This document shows positions 37,658 through 48,514 of a stretch of 64,000 nucleotides of DNA, one piece after another. The notes under the pieces are model-generated. The model was not told the origin of the DNA. It made no database searches and saw only the letters and a program-made list of their open reading frames with translations. The position numbers and the translations under genes were made by a program. Within the stretch, counting starts at the first letter, position 1. Each line of letters begins with the position of its first letter. Location of the stretch: the NCBI RefSeq assembly GCF_019956555.1, contig NZ_JAHBDQ010000007.1, positions 62,001 through 126,000 on the forward strand, read 5' to 3'. The DNA is from Pseudomonas sp. A-RE-19. Lineage in GTDB: Bacteria; Pseudomonadota; Gammaproteobacteria; Pseudomonadales; Pseudomonadaceae.

Positions 37658-38821
37658 CTACTGCGCCAACACCTCATCCGCCCTGCCACCCTCCTGCTGG
37701 ATCACCAGGTGAATGAAGTGCAGCTTGGCAATCACCGCAGGCGGCAGCACGAACGGATAGAAATCCGGCTGCCCCATGCTGCGTGACAGTTCATTGAGCA
37801 TACCGGCCAGTTCGATCCATGCATTGACGAACGACAGGAACGCCGGGCCGCCAGGGTGCTGCGGATCGAAGAGCGTGCTGGGTGGAAACGGCTGGTAATC
37901 GAAATCCATTTCCTGCGCACTCATGCCAAAACCCAGCGCGGTGTCTACCGCATCCATCATGTGCAGGTAGTGAGCCCAGGTTTCTGCCCAGTCTTCCCAG
38001 GGGTGCATGGTGGCGTAGGCGCTGACGTAATGTTGCTGCCAGTCGAGCGGCACGCCTTGCTTATAATGCCGCTCAAGGGCTTCGGCGTAGCTTTCACGCT
38101 CGTCGCCGAACAGACCGCGAAACGCTTCCAGCCAATGACGGTTGGCGACCAGGCGGTCCCAATAGTAATGCCCTGCCTCGTGACGAAAGTGCCCGAGCAG
38201 CGTGCGATAAGGTTCGTGCATCTGCACGCGAACCTGTTCGCGATGGGCGTCGTCGGCCTCTTTGATATCGAGGGTGATCAGACCGTTCGCGTGCCCGGTG
38301 GTCGGTGGTTTGCCTTCGAGGTCGATACCGATGAAATCGAAGGCCAGACCGACCTCTTCGTCCACGGTTTTCGGAATGACCTGCAAACCCAGGCTGAACA
38401 GCTGTGCCACCAGACGACGCTTGGCGGTTTCCACTTTGCGCCAGCGCTCGTGATTCTCGGGGATCGACAGGTCGGGAATGGTGCGATTCAGGCTACAGGC
38501 GATGCACAACCCATCGTGATCATTGGCCGGCAGCAGCCAATTGCACGCGGCCGGGGAATCGAGATTGGCGCAGCAGCGGAACACACCGGCGCCGGGATCG
38601 GCGTCGAGCAACCAGGTATCCGCTTGCGGGCCGGGCTGCAGCGAAGACAAGCGACTCTGCTGCGGCTGATAACCCAGCGCCGCCGAACACGCCAGGCACT
38701 GGCTGTTGCGAAAGAACAGTGACTGCCCGCAGCGACAATGCCAGACCTTGCTGTTGCGCGAACGCTCGCCCATGAAGGGCGCGGCGATGCGTGAGCTGAG
38801 CTGTTCGAAGAAGCGGTACAT
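37658..38821 (-). CDS. putative zinc-binding metallopeptidase
   Basis: A 387-residue cytosolic protein. An N-terminal zinc ribbon (CRCGQ...CLAC, about residues 29-45) precedes a peptidase-like domain with the zincin motif HEAGHYYWDRL (about residue 210) and a downstream Glu/Asp-rich helix. This matches the putative zinc-binding metallopeptidase family found across proteobacteria, often near peptidoglycan or cell-wall functions; no substrate is known to me. The start ATG 38821 has GGAGAGATC before it. Flanked by REP elements, monocistronic. Confidence 0.85.
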   Translation of the reverse strand: MYRFFEQLSSRIAAPFMGERSRNSKVWHCRCGQSLFFRNSQCLACSAALGYQPQQSRLSSLQPGPQADTWLLDADPGAGVFRCCANLDSPAACNWLLPANDHDGLCIACSLNRTIPDLSIPENHERWRKVETAKRRLVAQLFSLGLQVIPKTVDEEVGLAFDFIGIDLEGKPPTTGHANGLITLDIKEADDAHREQVRVQMHEPYRTLLGHFRHEAGHYYWDRLVANRHWLEAFRGLFGDERESYAEALERHYKQGVPLDWQQHYVSAYATMHPWEDWAETWAHYLHMMDAVDTALGFGMSAQEMDFDYQPFPPSTLFDPQHPGGPAFLSFVNAWIELAGMLNELSRSMGQPDFYPFVLPPAVIAKLHFIHLVIQQEGGRADEVLAQ

Positions 38822-38894
38822 GGCGATCTCTCCCTGGGGCCTGCCAAGACTAGATCATTCTTGTACCGTGATCGTTCCTGCGTTCTGTGTAAGC

Positions 38895-39012
38895 AAGATC
38901 AAAAGATCGCAGCCTTCGGCAGCTCCTACATCTATGGGATCGGTGTCGTTTCCGCCCAACATACGCTGAGCGCCAATCCCTAGAGCTGCCGAAGACTGCG
39001 ATCTTGGCGATC
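38895..39012. repeat. diverged REP pair, GTAGGAGCTGCC family
   Basis: The left arm is intact (GATCAAAAG...CTCCTAC). The right arm is diverged (TAGAGCTGCCGAAGACTGCGATCTT). The spacer is unusually long, about 55 nt. It abuts the ligA stop. Confidence 0.8.
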
Positions 39013-41415
<2,403 letters not shown>

Positions 41416-41425
41416 TCATCTCATC

Positions 41426-41524
41426 AAGATCAAGAGATCGCAGCCTCGTTTCACTCGACAGCTCCTACAGAAAATCGCAAACCCTGTAGGAGCTGTCGAG
41501 TGAAACGAGGCTGCGATCTTTTGC
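41426..41524. repeat. REPIN, GTAGGAGCTGTCGAGTGAAACGAGG variant
   Basis: Variant of the GTAGGAGCTGCC family in which the inner part reads GTCGAGTGAAACGAGGCTGCGATC. Both arms carry the same change, so they have co-evolved or moved as a unit. It abuts the zipA stop. Confidence 0.88.
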
Positions 41525-41526
41525 CT

Positions 41527-42384
41527 TTAACGCTTCTGGGTCAGGGCGCGACGCTCGAATTCGACGATGCGCTGACGGTAGTGCTCAATCGTTTGGGCGG
41601 TCAGCACGCTGCGCTGGTCGTCTTTCAGTTCGCCGTTCAGCTCCTGGGACAATTTACGCGCCGCAGCCACCATCACGTCGAAGGCCTGCTTCGGATGACG
41701 CGGGCCTGGCAGACCGAGGAAGAAGCTCACCGCCGGGGTGCTGAAATGATCGATGTCATCCAGATCGAAGACACCCGGCTTGACCGCATTGGCCATGGAG
41801 AACAGGACTTCGCCGTTACCGGCCATGCTTTCGTGACGGTGGAAAATATCCATCTCGCCGAAGCGCAGACCGCTTTCCAGAATGTTCTGCAACAGCGCCG
41901 GGCCCTTGAAGCCGGCCGGGTCGCGGCAAATCACGCTGATCACCAGCACTTCTTCGGCTTGCGGCTGATCTTTATCGGCCGAGCTGGCGGGTTTGGTGTC
42001 ATCCGGGAAGTCGTCACGGCTGTTGAAGCTCGGGCCGCCGTCCAGGTCCAGGTTGAGGTTCAAGTCACCTTGCGATGGCTCGCCATGACCACGCTTGCCG
42101 CGTTTGGAACCCGATTCGCGGGACTCGCGGGGCTCGCGCGCTGGCATGCTCACCGACGGCAGGTCGTGCTCGTCCAGTTGCGGTTCCTTATGCGTGTCCA
42201 GCACACGGGGCGGGCCCAACAGCTCGGCGCTGGTGTCCTCGTCCGGCAGGTTGGACAGATTTCGGTCAAGACGAAACTTCAGTTTTCCCTTGCCGCCGCG
42301 CATGCGACGCCAGCCATCGAAAAGAATACCGGCAATGACAATAATGCCGATGACGATCAGCCACTCGCGCAGACCGATTTCCAT
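41527..42384 (-). CDS. zipA: cell division protein ZipA
   Basis: A 285-residue division protein that anchors FtsZ to the inner membrane. An N-terminal helix (about residues 4-24, [21 protein letters not shown]) leads to a charged, disordered linker (about 30-140) and the C-terminal FtsZ-binding domain (about 145-280). The N-out topology has MEIGLREW at the start, as is usual. It is encoded after smc on the minus strand. Confidence 0.95.
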   Translation of the reverse strand: MEIGLREWLIVIGIIVIAGILFDGWRRMRGGKGKLKFRLDRNLSNLPDEDTSAELLGPPRVLDTHKEPQLDEHDLPSVSMPAREPRESRESGSKRGKRGHGEPSQGDLNLNLDLDGGPSFNSRDDFPDDTKPASSADKDQPQAEEVLVISVICRDPAGFKGPALLQNILESGLRFGEMDIFHRHESMAGNGEVLFSMANAVKPGVFDLDDIDHFSTPAVSFFLGLPGPRHPKQAFDVMVAAARKLSQELNGELKDDQRSVLTAQTIEHYRQRIVEFERRALTQKR

Positions 42385-42423
42385 GTAATCCCGTGCCTCT
42401 ATAAAAAATGCTGAAAAATAAGG

Positions 42424-42442
42424 GGTTTACATTGTGTAAACC
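42424..42442 (-). terminator. perfect dyad between smc and zipA
   Basis: GGTTTACA-CAA-TGTAAACC on the minus strand, followed by CCTTATTTTTC. It could be an smc terminator or attenuator, or an operator for zipA, whose start is 40 nt further on. The rest of the 258-nt gap holds no gene. Confidence 0.5.
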
Positions 42443-42642
42443 GCTTTAAAACGTGGCGCCAACTCTATGTTCTGACAGGCGTTTTGCCCACGTATACGAA
42501 AAATTGACATTAAACTAGCACGACCAAAGATAACTTTACACCGTCTGTCACAGTGGCTTGCGCGAATTATGTCGATTGGCCAGCAAGTCAAGGCAGGCAA
42601 AAAGCCCTACAGCTCAAAATTACTTGCCCTACATACAATGAC

Positions 42643-45600
42643 TCAGGCGTCCACCATCGCCATCGCCTCCTCCACATCCACTGCCACCAGACGCGAGCAA
42701 CCCGGTTCGTGCATCGTCACCCCCATCAATTGATCGGCCATTTCCATGGCGATCTTGTTGTGGGTGATGTAGATGAACTGCACCGTCTGCGACATTTCTT
42801 TGACCAGCCGTGCGTAGCGTCCAACGTTAGCGTCATCCAATGGTGCGTCAACCTCATCGAGCATGCAGAACGGCGCCGGATTCAATTTGAAGATGGCAAA
42901 TACCAGGGCCAATGCGGTCAGGGCTTTTTCGCCACCGGAGAGCAAATGGATGGTGCTGTTCTTCTTTCCTGGCGGCTGCGCCATGATCGTTACCCCTGTA
43001 TCGAGTAGATCTTCGCCCGTCAGTTCCAAATACGCGCGTCCTCCACCGAAAACTTTTGGGAAAAGGGCCTGTAAACCGCCATTGATCTGATCAAAGGTAT
43101 CTTTGAAGCGGTTTCGGGTTTCCTTGTCGATCTTGCGAATCACGTTCTCGAGCGTGTCCAGCGCTTCCACCAAATCGTCGTTCTGAGCATCCAGATAACG
43201 TTTACGCTCGGATTGCTGTTGGTATTCGTCGATGGCCGCGAGGTTGATCGCGCCGAGGCGCTGAATCCGCGCGGCAATGCGCTCGATTTCTTCCTCGGCG
43301 TCTTTCTCGTTGGCCCCGGCGACCAGCGTGGCGAGCACCCCATTGAGATCGTAGCCGTCCTCGAGCAATTGATCCTGCAAGGTCTTGCGGCGCACCGTCA
43401 GCGCTTGCCATTCCATGCGCTGGTGCTCGAGCTGGCTGCGGATCAATTGGGATTGCTGCTCGGCCTGAGTGCGGCGCTTTTCAGCGTCACGCAGTTCGCG
43501 GTCGGCGTCTTCCATGGCGATTTGCGCGGTCTTGAGCTCTTCGTCGACGGTCATGCGCTTGTCGAGCAACTCTTCGAGTTTCAGCCGCAACTCTTCCAGC
43601 GGCGCCTCGCCCTCTTCCAGATTGAGGCTCAGTTGTTCGCGCTTCTCGGTCAGGCGCTCGGACTGCATTTCCAGCCGCTCAAGGGCCTGACGAGTGGAAT
43701 CATGTTGCGCTTTCAGCGAACCAAGGCGCACCGCCAACTGATGCGCATGATCTTTGTGCTGCCGGGCTTCCTGACGCACCCGATCCAGTCGCTCGCGCAG
43801 GCTGTCACGCTGGGCCAGCAGCAGCTCGCGCTGCTCGGTGTCCAGCGCCATGCTGTCGAGGGCTTCCTGCAATTGCAGGCGCGCTTCACCGATGTTTTCG
43901 TGTTCCAGGTCACGCTGTTCGCTCAGCTCGATGAGTTCTTCATCGAGTCGGGTGCGACGCAGGGTCAACTGTTCGACCTTGGCTTTGCCGGCGGACAACT
44001 GGGCTTTCAACTCGCCTTGCTGACGGGCTTCGTCTTGCAGCAGACGACGCAAATGTTCGCGGCCGTTTTCCTGCTGACGCTGTTGCGCCCTGAGATTCTG
44101 AAGTTGGGTTTCGAGGGTTTCGACCGTGGCTTCGCGCTCTTCGCGCTCTTCGCCCAACCGCTGAATTTCCTGGCCACGGGCGAGCACGCCGCTTTCCGCT
44201 TCGCTGGCCCGGCGCACGCGCAAAAAGTGTCGGCCGACCCAGTAACCGTCACGGCTGATCAGGCTTTGCCCGGCCGCCAATTGCCCGCGCAAGGCCAGGG
44301 CCTGTTCAAGGCTGTCGACCGGCTTGACCTGCCCCAGCCAGGGCGACAGATCGATCTGCGCCTCAACCTTGTCGAGCAAACTGCCGGGTATGCGTACGCC
44401 ATCGCTGGCCGGGCTGAGCAGGCGCAAATCGCCTTGGGCAAACCCGGCCAGATCGAAATCACCGAAGTCGTCCACCAGCACCGCTTGCAGGTCGGCACCG
44501 AGCACGGTTTCCACCGCCAGCTCCCAACCGGCTTCAACCTTCAGGCCTTCGGCCAGACGCGGACGATCCGCCAAATGCTGTTCACGCAGCCATTCGGCAG
44601 TACCGGTGCCAGGATCGAGTGCGGCTTGCTGCAAGGCTTCCAACGACGCCAGGCGGCCGTTGAGCCGCTGCAAATCACCCTGCGCCTGCTGCTGCGCCGA
44701 CAGCGCTTGCTGCAATTCCTGACGCAGTTGTTCAAGGCGCTCGACTTGCGCTTCTTCACTGGCCTGCAAGTCTTCGAGCGTGGCCTCGGACGCGGCCAAC
44801 TGCTCGCTGAGTTCCATGATCGCCGCGTCTTCCGGATCCGCCGAGAGCAACGCGCGCTCTTCGCCAAGGCGCTTCTGGCGATCGGCCAAACGCTCCATGC
44901 TGGTTTCCAGCTGCTGGATACGCGACTGCTGAACTTCGGCCTGGCGGCGCGGCTCGGCGGCGGTGAGGTTGAAGGTGTCCCACTGCTCCTGCCAGCCGTG
45001 CATGGTGGTTTCGGATTCTTCGAGCGCGGCAGCCGCTTCTTCGGCGGCGGCGCTGGTGACTTCCTGTTCCGGTGTGAGCATGTCCAGCTCTTCGCCCAAG
45101 GTCAGCAGCAAGGTGCGGTCGTGACCCAAGTGAGACTCGGTTTCCAGCCGCGCGCGCTCGGCTTCTTTCAGGTCGTCCTGCAATTGACGCAAGCGCTGCT
45201 GACCGTGCTGGATACTCTGCTCGACCCGGGCGATGTCGCCGCCGACCGAATAGAAACGCCCCTGCACCAGATTGAAGCGTTCGGAGAGGTCGTGATGACC
45301 GTCACGCAAGCGTTCGATGGCCGCGTCGGCATTGCGTTGCTCGGCGACCAGGGCTTCGAAGGTGACTTCCTGAGTGCCGATGATCGACTCGCGCTGGCCG
45401 ACCTGTTCGTTCAATGCCTGCCAGCGCAGGGCTGACAACTGGGCCTTGAGCTGACGTTCTTCGCCCTTGTATTCCTGATACTTCTTGGCGGCCTCGGCCT
45501 GGCGGTGCAAGCGTTCAAGCTGACGCTCGAGCTCTTCGCGCAGGTCGGTCAGGCGGGCAAGGTTTTCATGGGTGCGGCGGATACGGTTTTCGGTCTCGCG

Positions 45601-46131
45601 CCGACGCTCCTTGTACTTGGAAATGCCGGCCGCTTCTTCGATGAAATTGCGCAGGTCTTCGGGCTTGGACTCGATCAGCTTGGAGATCATCCCCTGCTCG
45701 ATAATCGAATAGCTGCGCGGGCCGAGGCCGGTCCCCAGAAAGATGTCGGTGATATCGCGACGGCGGCATTTGGTGCCGTTGAGGTAGTAGGTGGTCTGGC
45801 TGTCGCGGGTCACTTTGCGGCGAATGGAAATCTCCGCATAGGCAGCCCATTCGCCGAGCAGCGTCCCGTCGGAGTTATCGAACACCAGCTCAATGCTGGC
45901 CTGACTCACCGGTTTACGGCTGGTCGAGCCGTTGAAGATGACGTCGGTCATCGACTCGCCGCGCAAGTTCTTGGCCGAGCTCTCGCCCATCACCCAACGC
46001 ACGGCGTCGATGATGTTCGACTTGCCGCAGCCATTGGGCCCGACCACGGCCGCCATGTTACTGGGGAAATTTACCGTGGTCGGGTCGACGAAGGATTTGA
46101 ACCCCGCCAGCTTGATGCACTTGAGCCGCAC
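42643..46131 (-). CDS. smc: chromosome segregation protein SMC
   Basis: A 1162-residue SMC ATPase. The N-terminal head has Walker A GPNGCGKSN (residues 32-40). Two long coiled coils flank a hinge (about 515-640), and the C-terminal head has the signature LLSGGEKALTALAL and Walker B MLDEVDAPLDD. It forms the SMC-ScpAB condensin that organises the chromosome. It begins two nt after the upstream gntR stop, so the two genes are co-transcribed and probably coupled. Confidence 0.97.
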   Translation of the reverse strand: MRLKCIKLAGFKSFVDPTTVNFPSNMAAVVGPNGCGKSNIIDAVRWVMGESSAKNLRGESMTDVIFNGSTSRKPVSQASIELVFDNSDGTLLGEWAAYAEISIRRKVTRDSQTTYYLNGTKCRRRDITDIFLGTGLGPRSYSIIEQGMISKLIESKPEDLRNFIEEAAGISKYKERRRETENRIRRTHENLARLTDLREELERQLERLHRQAEAAKKYQEYKGEERQLKAQLSALRWQALNEQVGQRESIIGTQEVTFEALVAEQRNADAAIERLRDGHHDLSERFNLVQGRFYSVGGDIARVEQSIQHGQQRLRQLQDDLKEAERARLETESHLGHDRTLLLTLGEELDMLTPEQEVTSAAAEEAAAALEESETTMHGWQEQWDTFNLTAAEPRRQAEVQQSRIQQLETSMERLADRQKRLGEERALLSADPEDAAIMELSEQLAASEATLEDLQASEEAQVERLEQLRQELQQALSAQQQAQGDLQRLNGRLASLEALQQAALDPGTGTAEWLREQHLADRPRLAEGLKVEAGWELAVETVLGADLQAVLVDDFGDFDLAGFAQGDLRLLSPASDGVRIPGSLLDKVEAQIDLSPWLGQVKPVDSLEQALALRGQLAAGQSLISRDGYWVGRHFLRVRRASEAESGVLARGQEIQRLGEEREEREATVETLETQLQNLRAQQRQQENGREHLRRLLQDEARQQGELKAQLSAGKAKVEQLTLRRTRLDEELIELSEQRDLEHENIGEARLQLQEALDSMALDTEQRELLLAQRDSLRERLDRVRQEARQHKDHAHQLAVRLGSLKAQHDSTRQALERLEMQSERLTEKREQLSLNLEEGEAPLEELRLKLEELLDKRMTVDEELKTAQIAMEDADRELRDAEKRRTQAEQQSQLIRSQLEHQRMEWQALTVRRKTLQDQLLEDGYDLNGVLATLVAGANEKDAEEEIERIAARIQRLGAINLAAIDEYQQQSERKRYLDAQNDDLVEALDTLENVIRKIDKETRNRFKDTFDQINGGLQALFPKVFGGGRAYLELTGEDLLDTGVTIMAQPPGKKNSTIHLLSGGEKALTALALVFAIFKLNPAPFCMLDEVDAPLDDANVGRYARLVKEMSQTVQFIYITHNKIAMEMADQLMGVTMHEPGCSRLVAVDVEEAMAMVDA

Positions 46132-46133
46132 GC

Positions 46134-46793
46134 TTAAGCGACCGTCAGGGCAGAAACCACCAGATCGCAGCTGCGCTGGGCATACGCCGTCAGCACCTCG
46201 CGGATCTGCGGGACGTCACGGGCCAGCACGGCAGCGAGCAAGCGTTCGAACAATTCCAGAAACTCGCTCATCGAGGCCTTGCGCTGGTCCAGGGCGAGGA
46301 AATACGCGCGGCTCATGGCTGGCTGCAGATTCTCGACGGTTTCCTGCAAGTACGGATTGTTGGCGAACGGATAGGCGGCGCGCATCACACTGAAGCTGTC
46401 GTCGACGAACGTGCGGATGTCCTGGCGCTCGTAGCTGTCGGTCAGGCGCTGCTGGATCTGCACGAACGGCGCCATGTCGGCCTGGACTTGCCAGCCGCTG
46501 GCCACCGCGTTGCCGAGCAGAATGTACAACTCGCTCATCAGCGTGCATAGGCTCTGCACCTTGTGCGCCGTCAATTCGGTCACATGGGCGCCACGTCGCG
46601 GCAAAATCGCGATCAAGTGGCGGCGTTCGAGGATCAGCAAGGCCTCACGGACTGAACCGCGGCTGACATTGAGGGCCAGCGTGACCTTCTGTTCCTGGAT
46701 GCGCTCCCCCGGCTTCATTTCGCCGCGAATGATACGTTCGGCGAGGTGGTGAGCGATTTGCTCGGCGAGGCTGTCCGGCGCCTTGAACGTCAT
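46134..46793 (-). CDS. GntR family regulator (FadR/FCD type), probable purine catabolism regulator
   Basis: A 219-residue regulator with an N-terminal winged helix (about residues 8-75: LAEQIAHHLAERIIRGEMKPGERI, then LALNVSRGSVREALLILERR) and a C-terminal FCD ligand domain. It is divergent from xdhA, with 266 nt between, and that gap carries two TGAC-N6-GTCA dyads, so control of xdhABC-guaD is likely (inference). It is also the first gene of the smc-zipA unit. The start ATG 46793 has AAGGACAACC upstream. Confidence 0.88.
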   Translation of the reverse strand: MTFKAPDSLAEQIAHHLAERIIRGEMKPGERIQEQKVTLALNVSRGSVREALLILERRHLIAILPRRGAHVTELTAHKVQSLCTLMSELYILLGNAVASGWQVQADMAPFVQIQQRLTDSYERQDIRTFVDDSFSVMRAAYPFANNPYLQETVENLQPAMSRAYFLALDQRKASMSEFLELFERLLAAVLARDVPQIREVLTAYAQRSCDLVVSALTVA

Positions 46794-46964
46794 GGTTGTC
46801 CTTCAAACTCTTCGATCTGCACAAGCGGCGCAGTGTAGCGCAATTGATGGGTCATGGCGGAGTGCCCACCCAGCGGTTTTTGGCACGATTCAAGCAAAAG
46901 GCAAGCTATCCCGTGAGGGTCAATAATGAAGGAACGAGTCGTTGATCGACAAAATGCCATTTCC

Positions 46965-47001
46965 TGACCTTTAAGTCAGAAAATCATTGACCGAAAAGTC
47001 A
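46965..47001. promoter_or_regulatory. paired operator-like dyads before xdhA
   Basis: TGACCTTTAAGTCA (46965-46978) and TGACCGAAAAGTCA (46988-47001): two TGAC-N6-GTCA dyads with centres 23 bp apart, about two helical turns. They are suited to cooperative binding of a dimeric regulator, most simply the adjacent GntR protein. Confidence 0.6.
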
Positions 47002-47059
47002 GACCTGATAAATTCGGCTCATGTCGGTTAACAACAATAATGAGTTTGCGAGGCCTTCC

Positions 47060-48514
47060 GTGATCCAGTTTTTACTCAACCAGGAACTCCGTAGCGAGCA
47101 CGCCCTGGACCCGAACCTGACCGTGCTCAATTACCTGCGCGAACATGTGGGCAAACCCGGCACCAAAGAAGGCTGCGCCAGCGGTGACTGTGGCGCCTGC
47201 ACCGTAGTGGTCGGCGAGCTGCAGACGGACGACGACGGCCGCGAACACATTCGCTATCGCAGCCTCAACTCGTGCCTGACCTTTGTTTCGTCGCTGCATG
47301 GCAAGCAACTGATCAGCGTCGAAGACCTCAAGCACAAGGGCGAGCTGCACAGCGTGCAAAAAGCCATGGTCGAGTGCCATGGCTCGCAATGCGGTTTCTG
47401 CACCCCGGGCTTCGTGATGTCGTTGTTCGCCCTGCAAAAGAACAGTGATCAACCGGATGCTCACAAGGCCCACGAAGCCCTGGCCGGCAACCTCTGCCGT
47501 TGCACCGGTTATCGGCCGATCCTCGCCGCTGCCGAACAATCCTGCTGCGGCAAACAACCCGACCAATTCGATGCGCGAGAAGCAGACACCATCGCTCGCC
47601 TGAAAGCCATCACCCCCACCGACATCGGCGAACTCAACAGTGGCGACAAACGCTGCCTGGTGCCGTTGACCGTGGCCGATCTGGCCGACCTGTACGACGC
47701 TTATCCACAGGCCCGCCTGCTGGCTGGCGGCACCGATCTGGCGCTGGAAGTGACCCAGTTCCACCGCACCTTGCCGGTGATGATCTACGTCGGCAACGTC
47801 GCCGAAATGAAACGCATCGAACGCTTCGACGATCGCCTGGAAATCGGTGCCGCCACCGCCCTCTCCGACTGTTACGACGCCCTGAAGGCCGAGTACCCGG
47901 ACTTCGGTGAATTGCTGCAACGCTTTGCCTCTCTGCAGATCCGCAACCAGGGCACCCTGGGTGGCAACATCGGCAACGCCTCGCCAATCGGCGACTCGCC
48001 ACCGCTGCTGATCGCCCTCGGCGCGCAGATCGTCCTGTGCAAAGGCGAAACCCGCCGCACCATGGCCCTGGAAGATTACTTCATCGATTACCGGGTCACC
48101 GCGCGTCAGGAAAGCGAGTTCATCGAAAAGATCATCGTGCCACGCGCCAGCGCCGAACAACTGTTCCGCGCCTACAAGGTATCCAAGCGTCTGGACGATG
48201 ACATTTCCGCGGTCTGCGCCGCATTCAACCTGCGCATCGACACCGGTGTGATCGCCGACGCCCGCGTTGCTTTCGGCGGTATGGCGGCCATTCCAAAACG
48301 TGCCAAGAACTGCGAAGCCGCCCTGCTGGGTGCACCGTTCAACAACGCCACTATCGAACGCGCCTGCGCTGCGCTGGCCGAAGATTTCACACCGCTCTCG
48401 GACTTCCGCGCCAGCAAGGAATACCGCCTGCTCAGCGCGCAGAATCTGCTGCGTAAATACTTCATCGAACTGCAAACACCGCACATCGAGACTCGGGTGA
48501 CCGCTTATGTCTAA
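47060..48514 (+). CDS. xdhA: xanthine dehydrogenase small subunit
   Basis: A 484-residue subunit with two N-terminal [2Fe-2S] domains (CASGDCGACTVVV near residue 39; CGFCTPGFVMS and CRCTGYRP near 115-155) and a C-terminal FAD domain (LLAGGTDLALEV; TLGGNIGNASPIGD). It passes electrons from the molybdenum subunit to NAD+. GTG 47060 is chosen because GCGAGG stands 7 nt before it and the product begins MIQFLLNQELR, as in relatives. ATG 47021 in frame adds 13 residues and has no ribosome binding site. It overlaps xdhB by eight bases. Confidence 0.95.
   Translation: MIQFLLNQELRSEHALDPNLTVLNYLREHVGKPGTKEGCASGDCGACTVVVGELQTDDDGREHIRYRSLNSCLTFVSSLHGKQLISVEDLKHKGELHSVQKAMVECHGSQCGFCTPGFVMSLFALQKNSDQPDAHKAHEALAGNLCRCTGYRPILAAAEQSCCGKQPDQFDAREADTIARLKAITPTDIGELNSGDKRCLVPLTVADLADLYDAYPQARLLAGGTDLALEVTQFHRTLPVMIYVGNVAEMKRIERFDDRLEIGAATALSDCYDALKAEYPDFGELLQRFASLQIRNQGTLGGNIGNASPIGDSPPLLIALGAQIVLCKGETRRTMALEDYFIDYRVTARQESEFIEKIIVPRASAEQLFRAYKVSKRLDDDISAVCAAFNLRIDTGVIADARVAFGGMAAIPKRAKNCEAALLGAPFNNATIERACAALAEDFTPLSDFRASKEYRLLSAQNLLRKYFIELQTPHIETRVTAYV

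Noticed and set aside
43213..45435. 740-codon open frame antisense to smc
   Set aside because: It mirrors the smc reading frame in a GC-rich gene, has no ribosome binding site or family resemblance, and smc is clearly the coding strand.
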